Shown here one piece after another: positions 1-6,046 of a DNA stretch of 7,856 nucleotides. Where the stretch lies: positions 1 to 7,856 of the forward strand of contig CAZVEE010000121.1 of assembly GCA_964625525.1 (NCBI GenBank). Reading direction: 5' to 3'. Below the pieces are notes generated by a model that did not search any database, was not told where the DNA came from, and was given only the letters and a program-made list of their open reading frames with translations. The translations under genes were made by a program, and so were the position numbers. Source of the stretch: CAZVEE01 sp964625525. Lineage in GTDB: Bacteria > Pseudomonadota > Alphaproteobacteria > JAJFIK01. How positions within the stretch are numbered: position 1 is the stretch's first letter; every line of letters starts with the position of its first letter.

Positions 1-34
1 CAAGCCCCACAAGGCCGGACAACGGACAGGCCGC

Positions 35-68
35 AAAAAAAGCGACCAAGGGGGCTTCGCCCCCTTGG
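35..68 (-). terminator. Rho-independent terminator of the FGE-like membrane protein gene
   Basis: A perfect 10-bp stem (arms 46-55 and 59-68, 3-nt loop) is followed on the minus strand, after four bases, by seven consecutive T (41 down to 35). It begins 43 bases past the stop codon of the minus-strand gene ending at 112, the expected position and orientation for its intrinsic terminator. The hairpin is GC-rich with CCAA/TTGG at the base. Hairpins of this style are common after alphaproteobacterial genes, from general recollection. Confidence 0.85.
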
Positions 69-111
69 AACCCCCAGGAAAAGGGTAAGAGCGTAAAAGG
101 GCAAAGGGTGA

Positions 112-2592
112 TTAAAGCGTTCTCGCGATCCGAAAGCCGAAGTCGTAGATCCGGACCCCGGGATCGTACCCGATGCGGAAGGCGGAGCGCAGGTACCGTG
201 GAGAGTAATCCCCGGACCCGCCCCGCAAAACGCGGGGAGTTGAGTCGGTCTCTGTCAGCCATGCGGTGCCGTCATTTGGGGCGCCGCGATAATTCTCATG
301 CCAATGATCCGCACACCACTCCCAGACATTACCGTGCATGTCGTAAAGACCCCACGCATTCGGTAAAAACATGCCCGCAGGTGTTGTCTTGCGGCGGTCT
401 ATGCCGCCGCTGTTCGATCCGGCGAAGTTTGCCTGGTCTGTTGTGATCATGTCGCCAAAGGCATAGTCCGTGGTCGTGCCCGAACGGCAGGCGGCTTCCC
501 ATTCCGCTTCGCAGAGCAGCCGCCATTGCTGCCCGGTCTGACCGGACAGCCAGGCGCAATAGGCTTGAGCATCGTTCCAGCTCACATTGATGGCCGGTCG
601 GCGCTCCCGACCCATGCCGCGATCCCACGGCAATGGACGGCCCGTGGCATGCGCAAAAGCATCATATTCCGCAAAGGTGACAGGGAACCGCGCGATGGCG
701 AAGGCATGTTGAAACGTCACGTCACGGGGCGGGCGTTCATTCTCATGCCCGTGTCCGTCTTCCGATCCCATACGGAAGGTGGTTCCCTTTTCCACGACCG
801 CGAAAAGGCCCGGCGCGTCTGGAAGGCATTGCCGCAAGAGACGGGCGTCGGCAAAGGCGGTCAGATTGTCCGGAACAGTGTCCGCCGCCGCAGTCCAATC
901 GTCCGTAGTTAAACCATTTTCTGCGTTTGTTGCCATCAGGGCGCATGCATAAGCCGCCGTGATGGCAATTTCAGGGGCTTCCGAGCGCGACTGGCTGATT
1001 TTTTCCGGCAGGCGTTCCGCGAAGCGAAGGATTGCTATGCCTCGGTCCTTTCTTTCACGCGCGACATCGTCGGTCGGGCGCGTACTGCCGTCTTGTGTTT
1101 CGGCAACCGGATTGCGTGCAAGAGCAAGGGCAATCCGAGCCGCCAGCGCATCCGTCTCAAGGGGCCGATGATGGTCGTTGAGCCAAGTTGTCAAGATATG
1201 CGGTGTGTCGACAGAATCGGAATATCGGGGATCGCCGCGCTCATATTGATCGGTCAGTTTTGTGATCGCTGCGATACGCGCATCCGCATCGCGCATGATC
1301 TTGGCGCGGGCCTGCCCTTGAGTGGCGGGTACCGCGATCCGATGTAATTCCTTGGCTTCGTAATTAGGGAACGATGCGATTTCATGCTGATACGCCAGCG
1401 CGAGGCTTGGCGGACGGATCATTCGATTGCCCAAGGCGCTGAAATACCGTCGTTCCGAGAACGGATCGAGGATGGGCAGAAGCCCCTCAAAAAAAGCTTC
1501 ATTCTGCTTCCGGGCGCGCGATGCAATGCTTGCGGCTTGGAGCAATGCCGCGAGCAGCAACAGGTCAAGTGAGGCACGCACGACGAAAATAAGCTGAGCG
1601 CCTAACGGGCTTCTCGCCTCGAAATCGGTTCCGTTTTTGACATTGAAGACCTCGGACCAATCCACAAAGGGAACGGATTTCATCAGTTCCGCGCCGAAAA
1701 AGGTCAGCCATTGGATGAATTCGCCCCATGCGGTGTCCGCCGTAACCGCACCGTTTGTCAGGGAAAAGGCATTGTATACCAGGTCTGCCTGGCGCAGGCC
1801 AAGAGGGGCCAGAAGGAAGAGGAACAGCAGCGCGATCATTGCCTCGTCACGCAGATCCTCCGCGAAGCCCACCCGCATACGCTCCGGCGATTGCTGACGT
1901 TCCGTAAGGAACACTTCGCGGTCGCGCTCGATCCATTGCCAACGGCGGACGATCGCCAGAATGATGACGATCCCCACGTTGATAGCCGTCAATGCCATTA
2001 CGCCGGATGCAACCCATCCCAGGGCAATTGCCCCCGACAGCAGGACGACCATTACAAGATAGCGAACCGGCCACGCTGGAATACTGGTGCCCGCCCAAAT
2101 CGCTACGCAACGCACCAGGAACCAGTCGATCAGACTTAAGATAAAGGCAGGCAGTTTTGTCAGTATCCACCATATACCGGACAGGGTTCTTCCAACGAAG
2201 GTCCCGCGGGGCGTCAGCCGTGCCTTTACACCAGACCACCAACTGCCGAGTAGCTGTGCGAAAATGGGTTCGAGGCCGATCAAGACTGTCAGCGCCGCCA
2301 CGCCCAATAGGGCCGTCAAGGCCATTTGTGCGGAGATGGCTTGATCCGATATGTCCTCGCACTGGTCCGGCTTGGGTGTGCTTCCTGCCAGCTCTATAGA
2401 GCAGGGTGCGTATTCCGCCGTGAGCCACGTCACAAGGCCAATCAGCAGGACGATAAACCAGCCCGCCACGGGTGTGATGCTGCGGTCCTGCACCCAGACA
2501 TCCGATTTGAAAGTTTCCCAAAATGGGCGTTCGCTCACCCAGCGGTATTGCGTTCCCTTCAAACCTTCATCGTCATGCACCGCTCCAGTCAC
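112..2592 (-). CDS. Multi-pass membrane protein with C-terminal FGE-sulfatase-like (SUMF1-type, C-type-lectin fold) domain
   Basis: The product is about 826 residues from a GTG at 2592; an in-frame ATG lies at 2613. GTG is preferred because AGGGAGG sits 5 bases upstream and the predicted promoter would start transcription almost on the ATG. The N-terminal third is hydrophobic, with likely membrane segments near residues 44-62, 88-110, 139-162, 178-215 (probably two), 251-268 and 333-355. A polar, mostly helical region I do not recognise follows (about 365-590). Residues about 595-826 form an FGE-sulfatase/SUMF1-like domain: FRMGS near the start, NVSWNDAQAYCAWLS, EAEWEAACRSGTTT, NAWGLYDMHGNVWEW (749-759 area), RVLRGGS (787-793), LRSAFR (801-806) and the closing GFRIAR. 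The paired cysteines of true aerobic FGE are absent from the segment after RGGS, and the usual W there is G, so sulfatase-activating oxidase activity is unlikely. A binding or sensing lectin-like module on a membrane anchor is the better guess. No sulfatase gene is nearby. Family assignment of the C-terminus is firm; function is unknown. Confidence 0.9.
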   Translation of the reverse strand: MTGAVHDDEGLKGTQYRWVSERPFWETFKSDVWVQDRSITPVAGWFIVLLIGLVTWLTAEYAPCSIELAGSTPKPDQCEDISDQAISAQMALTALLGVAALTVLIGLEPIFAQLLGSWWSGVKARLTPRGTFVGRTLSGIWWILTKLPAFILSLIDWFLVRCVAIWAGTSIPAWPVRYLVMVVLLSGAIALGWVASGVMALTAINVGIVIILAIVRRWQWIERDREVFLTERQQSPERMRVGFAEDLRDEAMIALLFLFLLAPLGLRQADLVYNAFSLTNGAVTADTAWGEFIQWLTFFGAELMKSVPFVDWSEVFNVKNGTDFEARSPLGAQLIFVVRASLDLLLLAALLQAASIASRARKQNEAFFEGLLPILDPFSERRYFSALGNRMIRPPSLALAYQHEIASFPNYEAKELHRIAVPATQGQARAKIMRDADARIAAITKLTDQYERGDPRYSDSVDTPHILTTWLNDHHRPLETDALAARIALALARNPVAETQDGSTRPTDDVARERKDRGIAILRFAERLPEKISQSRSEAPEIAITAAYACALMATNAENGLTTDDWTAAADTVPDNLTAFADARLLRQCLPDAPGLFAVVEKGTTFRMGSEDGHGHENERPPRDVTFQHAFAIARFPVTFAEYDAFAHATGRPLPWDRGMGRERRPAINVSWNDAQAYCAWLSGQTGQQWRLLCEAEWEAACRSGTTTDYAFGDMITTDQANFAGSNSGGIDRRKTTPAGMFLPNAWGLYDMHGNVWEWCADHWHENYRGAPNDGTAWLTETDSTPRVLRGGSGDYSPRYLRSAFRIGYDPGVRIYDFGFRIARTL

Positions 2593-2597
2593 GCACC

Positions 2598-2604
2598 CCT
2601 CCCT
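2598..2604 (-). promoter_or_regulatory. Shine-Dalgarno AGGGAGG deciding a GTG start
   Basis: Read on the minus strand, AGGGAGG lies 5 bases before the GTG at 2592-2590. The alternative ATG at 2613 is preceded by ATTTTACGGC, with no purine-rich ribosome-binding sequence. This supports the shorter protein (first residues after Met: TGAVHDDEG). Confidence 0.65.
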
Positions 2605-2621
2605 GGCATCCATGCCGTAAA

Positions 2622-2650
2622 ATTATGAATGGCCTGTCAGGTTTTCTCAA
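2622..2650 (-). promoter_or_regulatory. Sigma-70-type promoter for the FGE-like membrane protein gene
   Basis: On the minus strand, TTGAGA (2650-2645) and CATAAT (2627-2622) are separated by exactly 17 bases, a good housekeeping match in an AT-rich patch. Predicted initiation is near 2615, giving a leader of about 22 bases to the GTG at 2592 that contains its Shine-Dalgarno. The gene therefore appears to be transcribed independently of the upstream tRNA. Confidence 0.65.
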
Positions 2651-2689
2651 TCGGAGAGTGCATTTTTATCAGGGCGTTGTATGTCCGGC

Positions 2690-2710
2690 TGCTTCCGTAT
2701 TGCTTCCGTA
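2690..2710. repeat. 10-bp direct repeat at 11-bp spacing upstream of the promoter
   Basis: TGCTTCCGTA occurs at 2690-2699 and again at 2701-2710, one base apart. The two copies sit on the same helical face, about 75-95 bp upstream of the predicted start of the minus-strand membrane protein gene. That would suit a tandem regulator site, but no regulator is identified and a chance duplication is possible. Confidence 0.5.
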
Positions 2711-2717
2711 AATGAAA

Positions 2718-2749
2718 TGCTACCGATGCGTGCCTTTAAGGCATCAGCA
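2718..2749. other. Imperfect inverted repeat between tRNA-Thr and the membrane protein gene
   Basis: TGCT..GATGC pairs with GCATC..AGCA around GCCTTTAAGGC, giving an interrupted stem with one 3-base bulge. It lies about 28 bases past the tRNA 3' end. It could help end the tRNA transcript or be a protein-binding palindrome. It lacks a strong T-run on the minus strand, although a five-T run directly follows the tRNA at 2775-2771. Confidence 0.35.
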
Positions 2750-2776
2750 TAAAACATTGAAATTATTGAGAAAAAT

Positions 2777-2852
2777 TGGTGCCGGCTGAGGGATTCGAAC
2801 CCCCGACCCCCTGATTACAAATCAGGTGCTCTACCAGCTGAGCTAAGCCGGC
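2777..2852 (-). tRNA. tRNA-Thr, anticodon UGU
   Basis: The 76-base minus-strand gene folds as a complete cloverleaf. It has a 7-bp acceptor stem (GCCGGCT with AGCCGGC), a D arm with GCTC/GAGC, an anticodon stem CCTGA/TCAGG with loop TTTGTAA, a 5-base variable region, and a T arm with TTCGAAT in the loop. Anticodon TGT at 2819-2817 reads ACA and, by wobble, other ACN threonine codons. The discriminator A (2780) and the CCA end (2779-2777) are encoded. The T stem has one G-U pair. All conserved positions checked are present, so it should be functional. Confidence 0.97.
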
Positions 2853-3131
2853 GGACCGCCATGGTTGCGATCGCCCGTTGCGTCGATCGGCCCAGGCGCC
2901 GTTACCGCAACGGTTGGGTTTTAGACCTGAAGGGCGGGCACTGCAATCGGCGCGTCGGTCTCGTCGCCTGCCCGGATCTGCGGCACGAAATGGCGAGCGA
3001 TAAATTAAACACACCTTTCTTTTTGGTTGTGCCTTCCGGTGCCCGGTGATAGGCAAGTCCTTGAAATGACGCGTTTCTTTCGTGGCACACCGTTTTCTCT
3101 CCTGATCGCTGTGAGCATCTGGGCCCCGTAA
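2853..3131. other. Gene-free interval upstream of tRNA-Thr
   Basis: With the tandem repeat that follows, this makes about 360 bases without a convincing gene. It should contain the tRNA-Thr promoter on the minus strand, but I see no good -35/-10 pair near 2852. The best -10-like hexamer, TTTAAT at 3010-3005, is about 150 bases away and has no matching -35. The short open frames here have arginine-rich, low-complexity products typical of non-coding GC-rich DNA. An AT-rich patch lies at about 3000-3025. Confidence 0.5.
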
Positions 3132-3135
3132 CCCG

Positions 3136-3191
3136 CCTCAGGTGACCCCGCCTCAGGTGACCCCGCCTCAGGTGACCCCGCCTCAGGTGAC
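3136..3191. repeat. 15-bp tandem repeat, about 3.7 copies
   Basis: The unit CCTCAGGTGACCCCG is repeated without mismatch at 3136-3150, 3151-3165 and 3166-3180, then as an 11-base partial copy at 3181-3191; CCCG at 3132-3135 is a partial preceding unit. Because 15 is a multiple of three, the repeat is open in several frames: PPQVT on the plus strand, SPEAG and LRRGH on the minus strand. The plus-strand PPQVT frame runs from after a stop at 3112-3114 to a TGA at 3214-3216, overlapping the ATG of the small ORF at 3213. Each unit carries the Shine-Dalgarno-like hexamer AGGTGA. Confidence 0.95.
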
Positions 3192-3212
3192 ATTGACCGG
3201 AGCCGTCCCCGA

Positions 3213-3386
3213 ATGACACTCCCCTTCGTCCTTCTGACCATTCTTGGCAGCCTGATGCTGGCCGTTAGCGTGGCCGCTTGGGTGGTGTTTGCCGTCTCGA
3301 TGATTTTGCAGCGCTATGCGCGGGACGCATTCGAGCTTGGCCTGACGGCGGGTCTGCTCGGATGGGGATGCTTCTTGCTGCGCTAG
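3213..3386 (+). CDS. Putative small membrane protein (57 aa)
   Basis: The frame starts at ATG 3213, with GGAG at 3199-3202 (10-base spacing), and ends with TAG at 3384-3386. The product is strongly hydrophobic: residues 4-32 form a long membrane segment (LLTILGSLMLAVSVAAW and on). A short charged stretch follows (QRYARDAFE, about 33-41), then a second hydrophobic segment to the end. The AATGA at its start places a stop of the upstream repeat frame over the ATG, an arrangement that can couple translation. A long hairpin begins six bases after the stop. I recognise no family. Composition and a plausible ribosome site favour a real gene, but short hydrophobic frames can arise by chance. Confidence 0.45.
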   Translation: MTLPFVLLTILGSLMLAVSVAAWVVFAVSMILQRYARDAFELGLTAGLLGWGCFLLR

Positions 3387-3392
3387 TGTCGT

Positions 3393-3447
3393 GGTTCGGA
3401 CGTTCGCGTCATAATTCGCGAGTCGTCCGGTAGCGAATGTCCGAACC
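3393..3447 (+). terminator. Long hairpin after the small membrane ORF (possible terminator or repeat element)
   Basis: Arms 3393-3407 and 3433-3447 are complementary over 15 bases, 14 Watson-Crick plus one G-U, with a 25-base loop. After a 3-base bulge, TCGT/ACGA extends the base of the stem. It lies just past the stop codon at 3386. No T-run follows on either strand, so it may be an RNA-stabilising hairpin or a REP-like palindromic repeat rather than a classical intrinsic terminator. Confidence 0.45.
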
Positions 3448-3497
3448 GATACGAGAACCATATCCTTGCTCGTGTGGCTTTGAGTCAGGACTTCGCG

Positions 3498-3530
3498 AAA
3501 ACAGGCATCGGGCCCTCATGCGAATGCCTG
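3498..3530 (-). terminator. Rho-independent terminator of the DUF1761 gene
   Basis: On the minus strand CAGGCATTCG pairs with CGATGCCTG (arms 3530-3521 and 3510-3502, one-base bulge), followed directly by TTTT at 3501-3498. It starts 25 bases past the stop of the minus-strand gene ending at 3555. The T-run is short, so it is plausible rather than strong. Confidence 0.5.
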
Positions 3531-3554
3531 AAACGCCGCGCTAGGGCCGGGCGC

Positions 3555-4004
3555 TCAAAAGGCCTGGAGAAACAGGTCGCGGCTGATGTTCCAGGCCCCC
3601 AGGATGGCGCCCATGATCATGTAGCTGGCCAGGAGATGGCCGCTGTCGATGATCATGACAATGAGCGGGCGCGGGGCGTAGACCGCGAGCCAGATCTGGG
3701 TGGTCAGGGCAAATCCGGCCCACAGCAAAGAGGCGACACCGACCGAGCCGATCACCGTGCCGACCCCGAGCTGATACAGCATCAGCCACAGCACGCTCGC
3801 CGTCAGCAGGGCGTTGAGGGGGACGAAAAACAGGCTAAAGGGGGTGAGCGAGAGGCGCCCGCCGGTTTCGGCCGGCTTGGCGTGGTTGCTGGCCCGCAGC
3901 CAGACGGTGCCGAACGCCCAGGGCGAATACCACACGGCGCCCACCAGGATCGCCGCCAATATGGCGACCATCAGCGGCAGAAGATTGAGAATCGAGATTT
4001 CCAT
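3555..4004 (-). CDS. DUF1761 domain-containing membrane protein
   Basis: The product is 149 residues from ATG 4004 (MEISILNLLP). In-frame ATG 4013 and GTG 4031 would add 3 or 9 residues; 4004 is preferred because the hydrophobic N-terminus then begins as is usual in the family. Four membrane segments lie near residues 8-24, 56-77, 80-101 and 122-142. The family signature WYSPWAFGTVW (25-35) follows the first segment, and GxxxxxxxWAGF precedes the end of the third. DUF1761 proteins are small four-helix inner-membrane proteins of unknown function. The gene is monocistronic: it faces away from metG and is followed by its own terminator. Residue W25 and the length of about 150 fit the family well. 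Confidence 0.85.
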   Translation of the reverse strand: MEISILNLLPLMVAILAAILVGAVWYSPWAFGTVWLRASNHAKPAETGGRLSLTPFSLFFVPLNALLTASVLWLMLYQLGVGTVIGSVGVASLLWAGFALTTQIWLAVYAPRPLIVMIIDSGHLLASYMIMGAILGAWNISRDLFLQAF

Positions 4005-4142
4005 GTGCCCCATATCCCCCCGGACCCGCACCGCCTGACCGGCAAAGCGGCGCTTATGGCGCTAAAATGACCGAGTGCGCGCGCGGGCACAAGCGCCGAC
4101 GGGGCAAGGGCACTGGGGCCGTCCGGCCCGGGACTTGTCACA

Positions 4143-4196
4143 GGCCGGTGCGGCGGCTACCTCATGCGCGTCGTGCGGCCCGGTGCGGTGGATACC
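4143..4196. repeat. Imperfect direct repeat upstream of metG
   Basis: GGCCGGTGCGGCGGCTACC (4143-4161) and a copy at 4177-4196 differ by one inserted C and two substitutions. They lie about 85-135 bases before metG. Nearby, TTGTCA at 4135-4140 with TACCTC 17 bases later is a weak promoter candidate. In such GC-rich DNA the repeat may be incidental. Confidence 0.3.
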
Positions 4197-4228
4197 GGTT
4201 CGCCCGGCCGATCCGTGGGCCCGGCTCC

Positions 4229-4267
4229 TTTAGAGCCCGCCTTCTTTAGAGCCCGCCTCCATTAGAG
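4229..4267 (+). repeat. 16-bp tandem repeat in the metG leader
   Basis: TTTAGAGCCCGCCTTC (4229-4244) and TTTAGAGCCCGCCTCC (4245-4260) differ at one base. A third, decayed copy begins at 4261 with ATTAGAG and continues into AAAGTCCGC. The decayed copy supplies the purine-rich GAGAAAG (4265-4271) that probably serves as the metG ribosome-binding site, 8 bases before the ATG. The repeat is probably a slippage duplication in the 5' leader. Confidence 0.8.
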
Positions 4268-4279
4268 AAAGTCCGCTTC

Positions 4280-6043
4280 ATGGCCCGCATCCTCGTCACC
4301 AGCGCGCTTCCCTACATCAACGGCGTCAAACATCTGGGCAATCTGGTTGGCTCCATGTTGCCGGCGGATGTCTACGCGCGGTTCATGCGGGCGCGCGGTC
4401 ACGAGGTGCTGGCGATCTGCGCGACCGACGAGCACGGGACCCCGGCGGAACTGGCGGCGGCGGAAGCCGGCCAGGATGTCGCCGCCTATTGCGCCGAACA
4501 GCATGAGATTCAAAAGAGCCTGGGCGAGCGCTTCGGTCTGTCCTGGGATCATTTTGGGCGCACCTCGCACCAGCGCACCCACACACTCACGCAAGCGTTC
4601 GCCGACCGGCTCGACGAGGCGGGCTTGATCGAGGAGCGGACCATCTCGCAGGTTTATTCGATCGCGGATGGCCGCTTTCTGCCTGACCGCTACATCATCG
4701 GCACCTGCCCCCATTGCGGGTACGACCGGGCACGCGGCGATCAGTGCGAAAATTGCACGAAGGTGCTCGATCCGACGGATTTGATCGACGCGCGGTCCGC
4801 CGTGTCCGGATCATCGGATCTGGAAGTCCGCGAGACGCGCCACCTGTATCTGCGCCAGAGCCAGCTTGTGGACCGGCTGCGCACCTGGATCGACGGTCAG
4901 ACCGACTGGCCGCATCTGGTGACCTCGATCGCGCTCAAATGGCTCGATGAGGGGCTTGAGGACCGGGGGATCACCCGGGATCTGTCCTGGGGCGTGCCGG
5001 TGCCGCACGGCGATAAGTGGGCGGAGTATCAGGGTAAGGTCTTTTATGTCTGGTTCGACGCGCCCATCGGCTATATCGGCGCGACCTGGGAATGGGCCGA
5101 CGCGGCGCCCGGAGACGAGGCGCGCGACTGGGAATCCTGGTGGCGGACCGACAAGGGCGCGGACGATGTGACCTATGTCCAGTTTATGGGCAAGGACAAT
5201 GTGCCGTTCCACACCGTGGGCTTTCCGGTGACGCTGTTCGGCTCTGGCGAGCCGTGGAAGCTGGTCGACCGGCTCAAGGGCTTCAACTGGCTGACCTATT
5301 ATGGCGGCAAATTTTCCACCAGCCAGAAGCGCGGCGTCTTCATGGATCAGGCGCTCGATCTTCTGCCGGCGGATTATTGGCGCTATTATCTGATGGCCAA
5401 TGTGCCCGAGGGCGGGGATGCCTCGTTTACCTGGGATCATTTCGCCGGGACGGTGAATAAGGATCTGGCCGACGTGCTCGGCAATTTCGTCAACCGCATT
5501 CTGCGCTTCACCAAGTCCAAATTCGGCGAAGAGGTTCCGGCGGGCGGCGCGTGGGGGCCGGAGGAGACCGCCGTCATCGCCGAGCTGGATGAGCGCATCG
5601 CGGCGTATACGGGCCATCTGGACGCCATGGAGTTCCGTAAGGCGCTCACCGAGTTGCGGGCGATCTGGGTGGCCGGGAACGAGTATCTCACCCGGGCCGC
5701 GCCCTGGACCGCGTTCAAGGAAGATCCCGAGCGCGCCGCCGCCGGCGTGCGCATGGGGATCAATCTGATCCGGCTGTTCGCGGTGCTGGCCGCGCCGGTC
5801 ATCCCGTTTTCGGCGGCCCGGATCCTGGAGACATTGAATCTCCCCGCCGACGCGCCGGATTGGCCGGGGCCGGCGGGCGAGGAACTGACCCGCCTGGCGC
5901 CCGGTCATGCCTTCACCGTGCCGGATGTGCTGTTCGCCAAGATCGAGGATGCCCAGATCGCGGACTGGGTCGCCCGGTTCGGCGGTCCGGCGGAAGCGCC
6001 GGGCACGGCACCGGCCGCGCCGCCGCCCGCGCCGGGTGCGTAA
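4280..6043 (+). CDS. metG: Methionine--tRNA ligase
   Basis: This cytoplasmic class I aminoacyl-tRNA synthetase charges tRNA-Met with methionine using ATP. The Rossmann catalytic core starts at once: PYINGVKHLGN (11-21) holds the HIGH motif as HLGN, and CATDEHG (47-53) belongs to the methionine/ATP pocket. A zinc knuckle uses Cys143, Cys146, Cys156 and Cys159 (CPHC...CENC). KVFYVWFDAPIGYI (253-266) is a strongly conserved stretch, and KFSTS (344-348) takes the place of the KMSKS loop. The helical anticodon-binding domain follows (about 390-550). At 587 residues it lacks the C-terminal EMAP-type tRNA-binding domain of the E. coli enzyme; instead it ends in an Ala/Pro-rich tail from about residue 570. 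Start ATG 4280 follows GAGAAAG and places HLGN at the normal distance from the N-terminus. HLGN/KFSTS is a known subtype, not damage. It appears monocistronic or first in a run with the two small plus-strand genes downstream, though gaps of 114 and 179 bases argue against tight coupling. Confidence 0.98.
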   Translation: MARILVTSALPYINGVKHLGNLVGSMLPADVYARFMRARGHEVLAICATDEHGTPAELAAAEAGQDVAAYCAEQHEIQKSLGERFGLSWDHFGRTSHQRTHTLTQAFADRLDEAGLIEERTISQVYSIADGRFLPDRYIIGTCPHCGYDRARGDQCENCTKVLDPTDLIDARSAVSGSSDLEVRETRHLYLRQSQLVDRLRTWIDGQTDWPHLVTSIALKWLDEGLEDRGITRDLSWGVPVPHGDKWAEYQGKVFYVWFDAPIGYIGATWEWADAAPGDEARDWESWWRTDKGADDVTYVQFMGKDNVPFHTVGFPVTLFGSGEPWKLVDRLKGFNWLTYYGGKFSTSQKRGVFMDQALDLLPADYWRYYLMANVPEGGDASFTWDHFAGTVNKDLADVLGNFVNRILRFTKSKFGEEVPAGGAWGPEETAVIAELDERIAAYTGHLDAMEFRKALTELRAIWVAGNEYLTRAAPWTAFKEDPERAAAGVRMGINLIRLFAVLAAPVIPFSAARILETLNLPADAPDWPGPAGEELTRLAPGHAFTVPDVLFAKIEDAQIADWVARFGGPAEAPGTAPAAPPPAPGA

Positions 6044-6046
6044 GCC

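Noticed and set aside
1847..2521. Minus-strand frame of 224 codons overlapping the membrane protein gene
   Set aside because: It is a second frame inside the FGE-like gene with no hydrophobic pattern or domain; the main frame accounts for the region. A frameshift is not indicated because the main frame is uninterrupted from promoter to terminator.
2899..2922. Hairpin CCGTT/AACGG followed by TTTT on the plus strand
   Set aside because: The stem is only 5 bp, the T-run is separated by GGG, and there is no plus-strand gene upstream for it to terminate.
3082..3100. Sigma-54-type promoter with TGGCAC
   Set aside because: The -24 element TGGCAC is present but the -12 GC element is missing (TTTTCT where TTGCA is expected), so the match is only partial.
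3136..3191. CRISPR-like repeat array
   Set aside because: The 15-bp units are directly adjacent with no spacers, so this is a simple tandem repeat.
3005..3241. Minus-strand frame of 78 codons with SPEAG repeats
   Set aside because: The repeat peptide only reflects the 15-bp DNA repeat, which is open in several frames. The rest is arginine-rich low-complexity sequence without a ribosome site or recognisable domain.
3474..4070. Plus-strand frame of 198 codons
   Set aside because: It is antisense to the DUF1761 gene, which has clear family motifs and membrane helices. The plus-strand product is polar, Gly/Gln/Asp/Arg-rich and typical of an antisense shadow.
4811..5908. Minus-strand frame of 365 codons
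   Set aside because: It lies wholly antisense to metG in GC-rich DNA where such frames stay open by chance. The product is His/Arg/Gly-rich with no motif.
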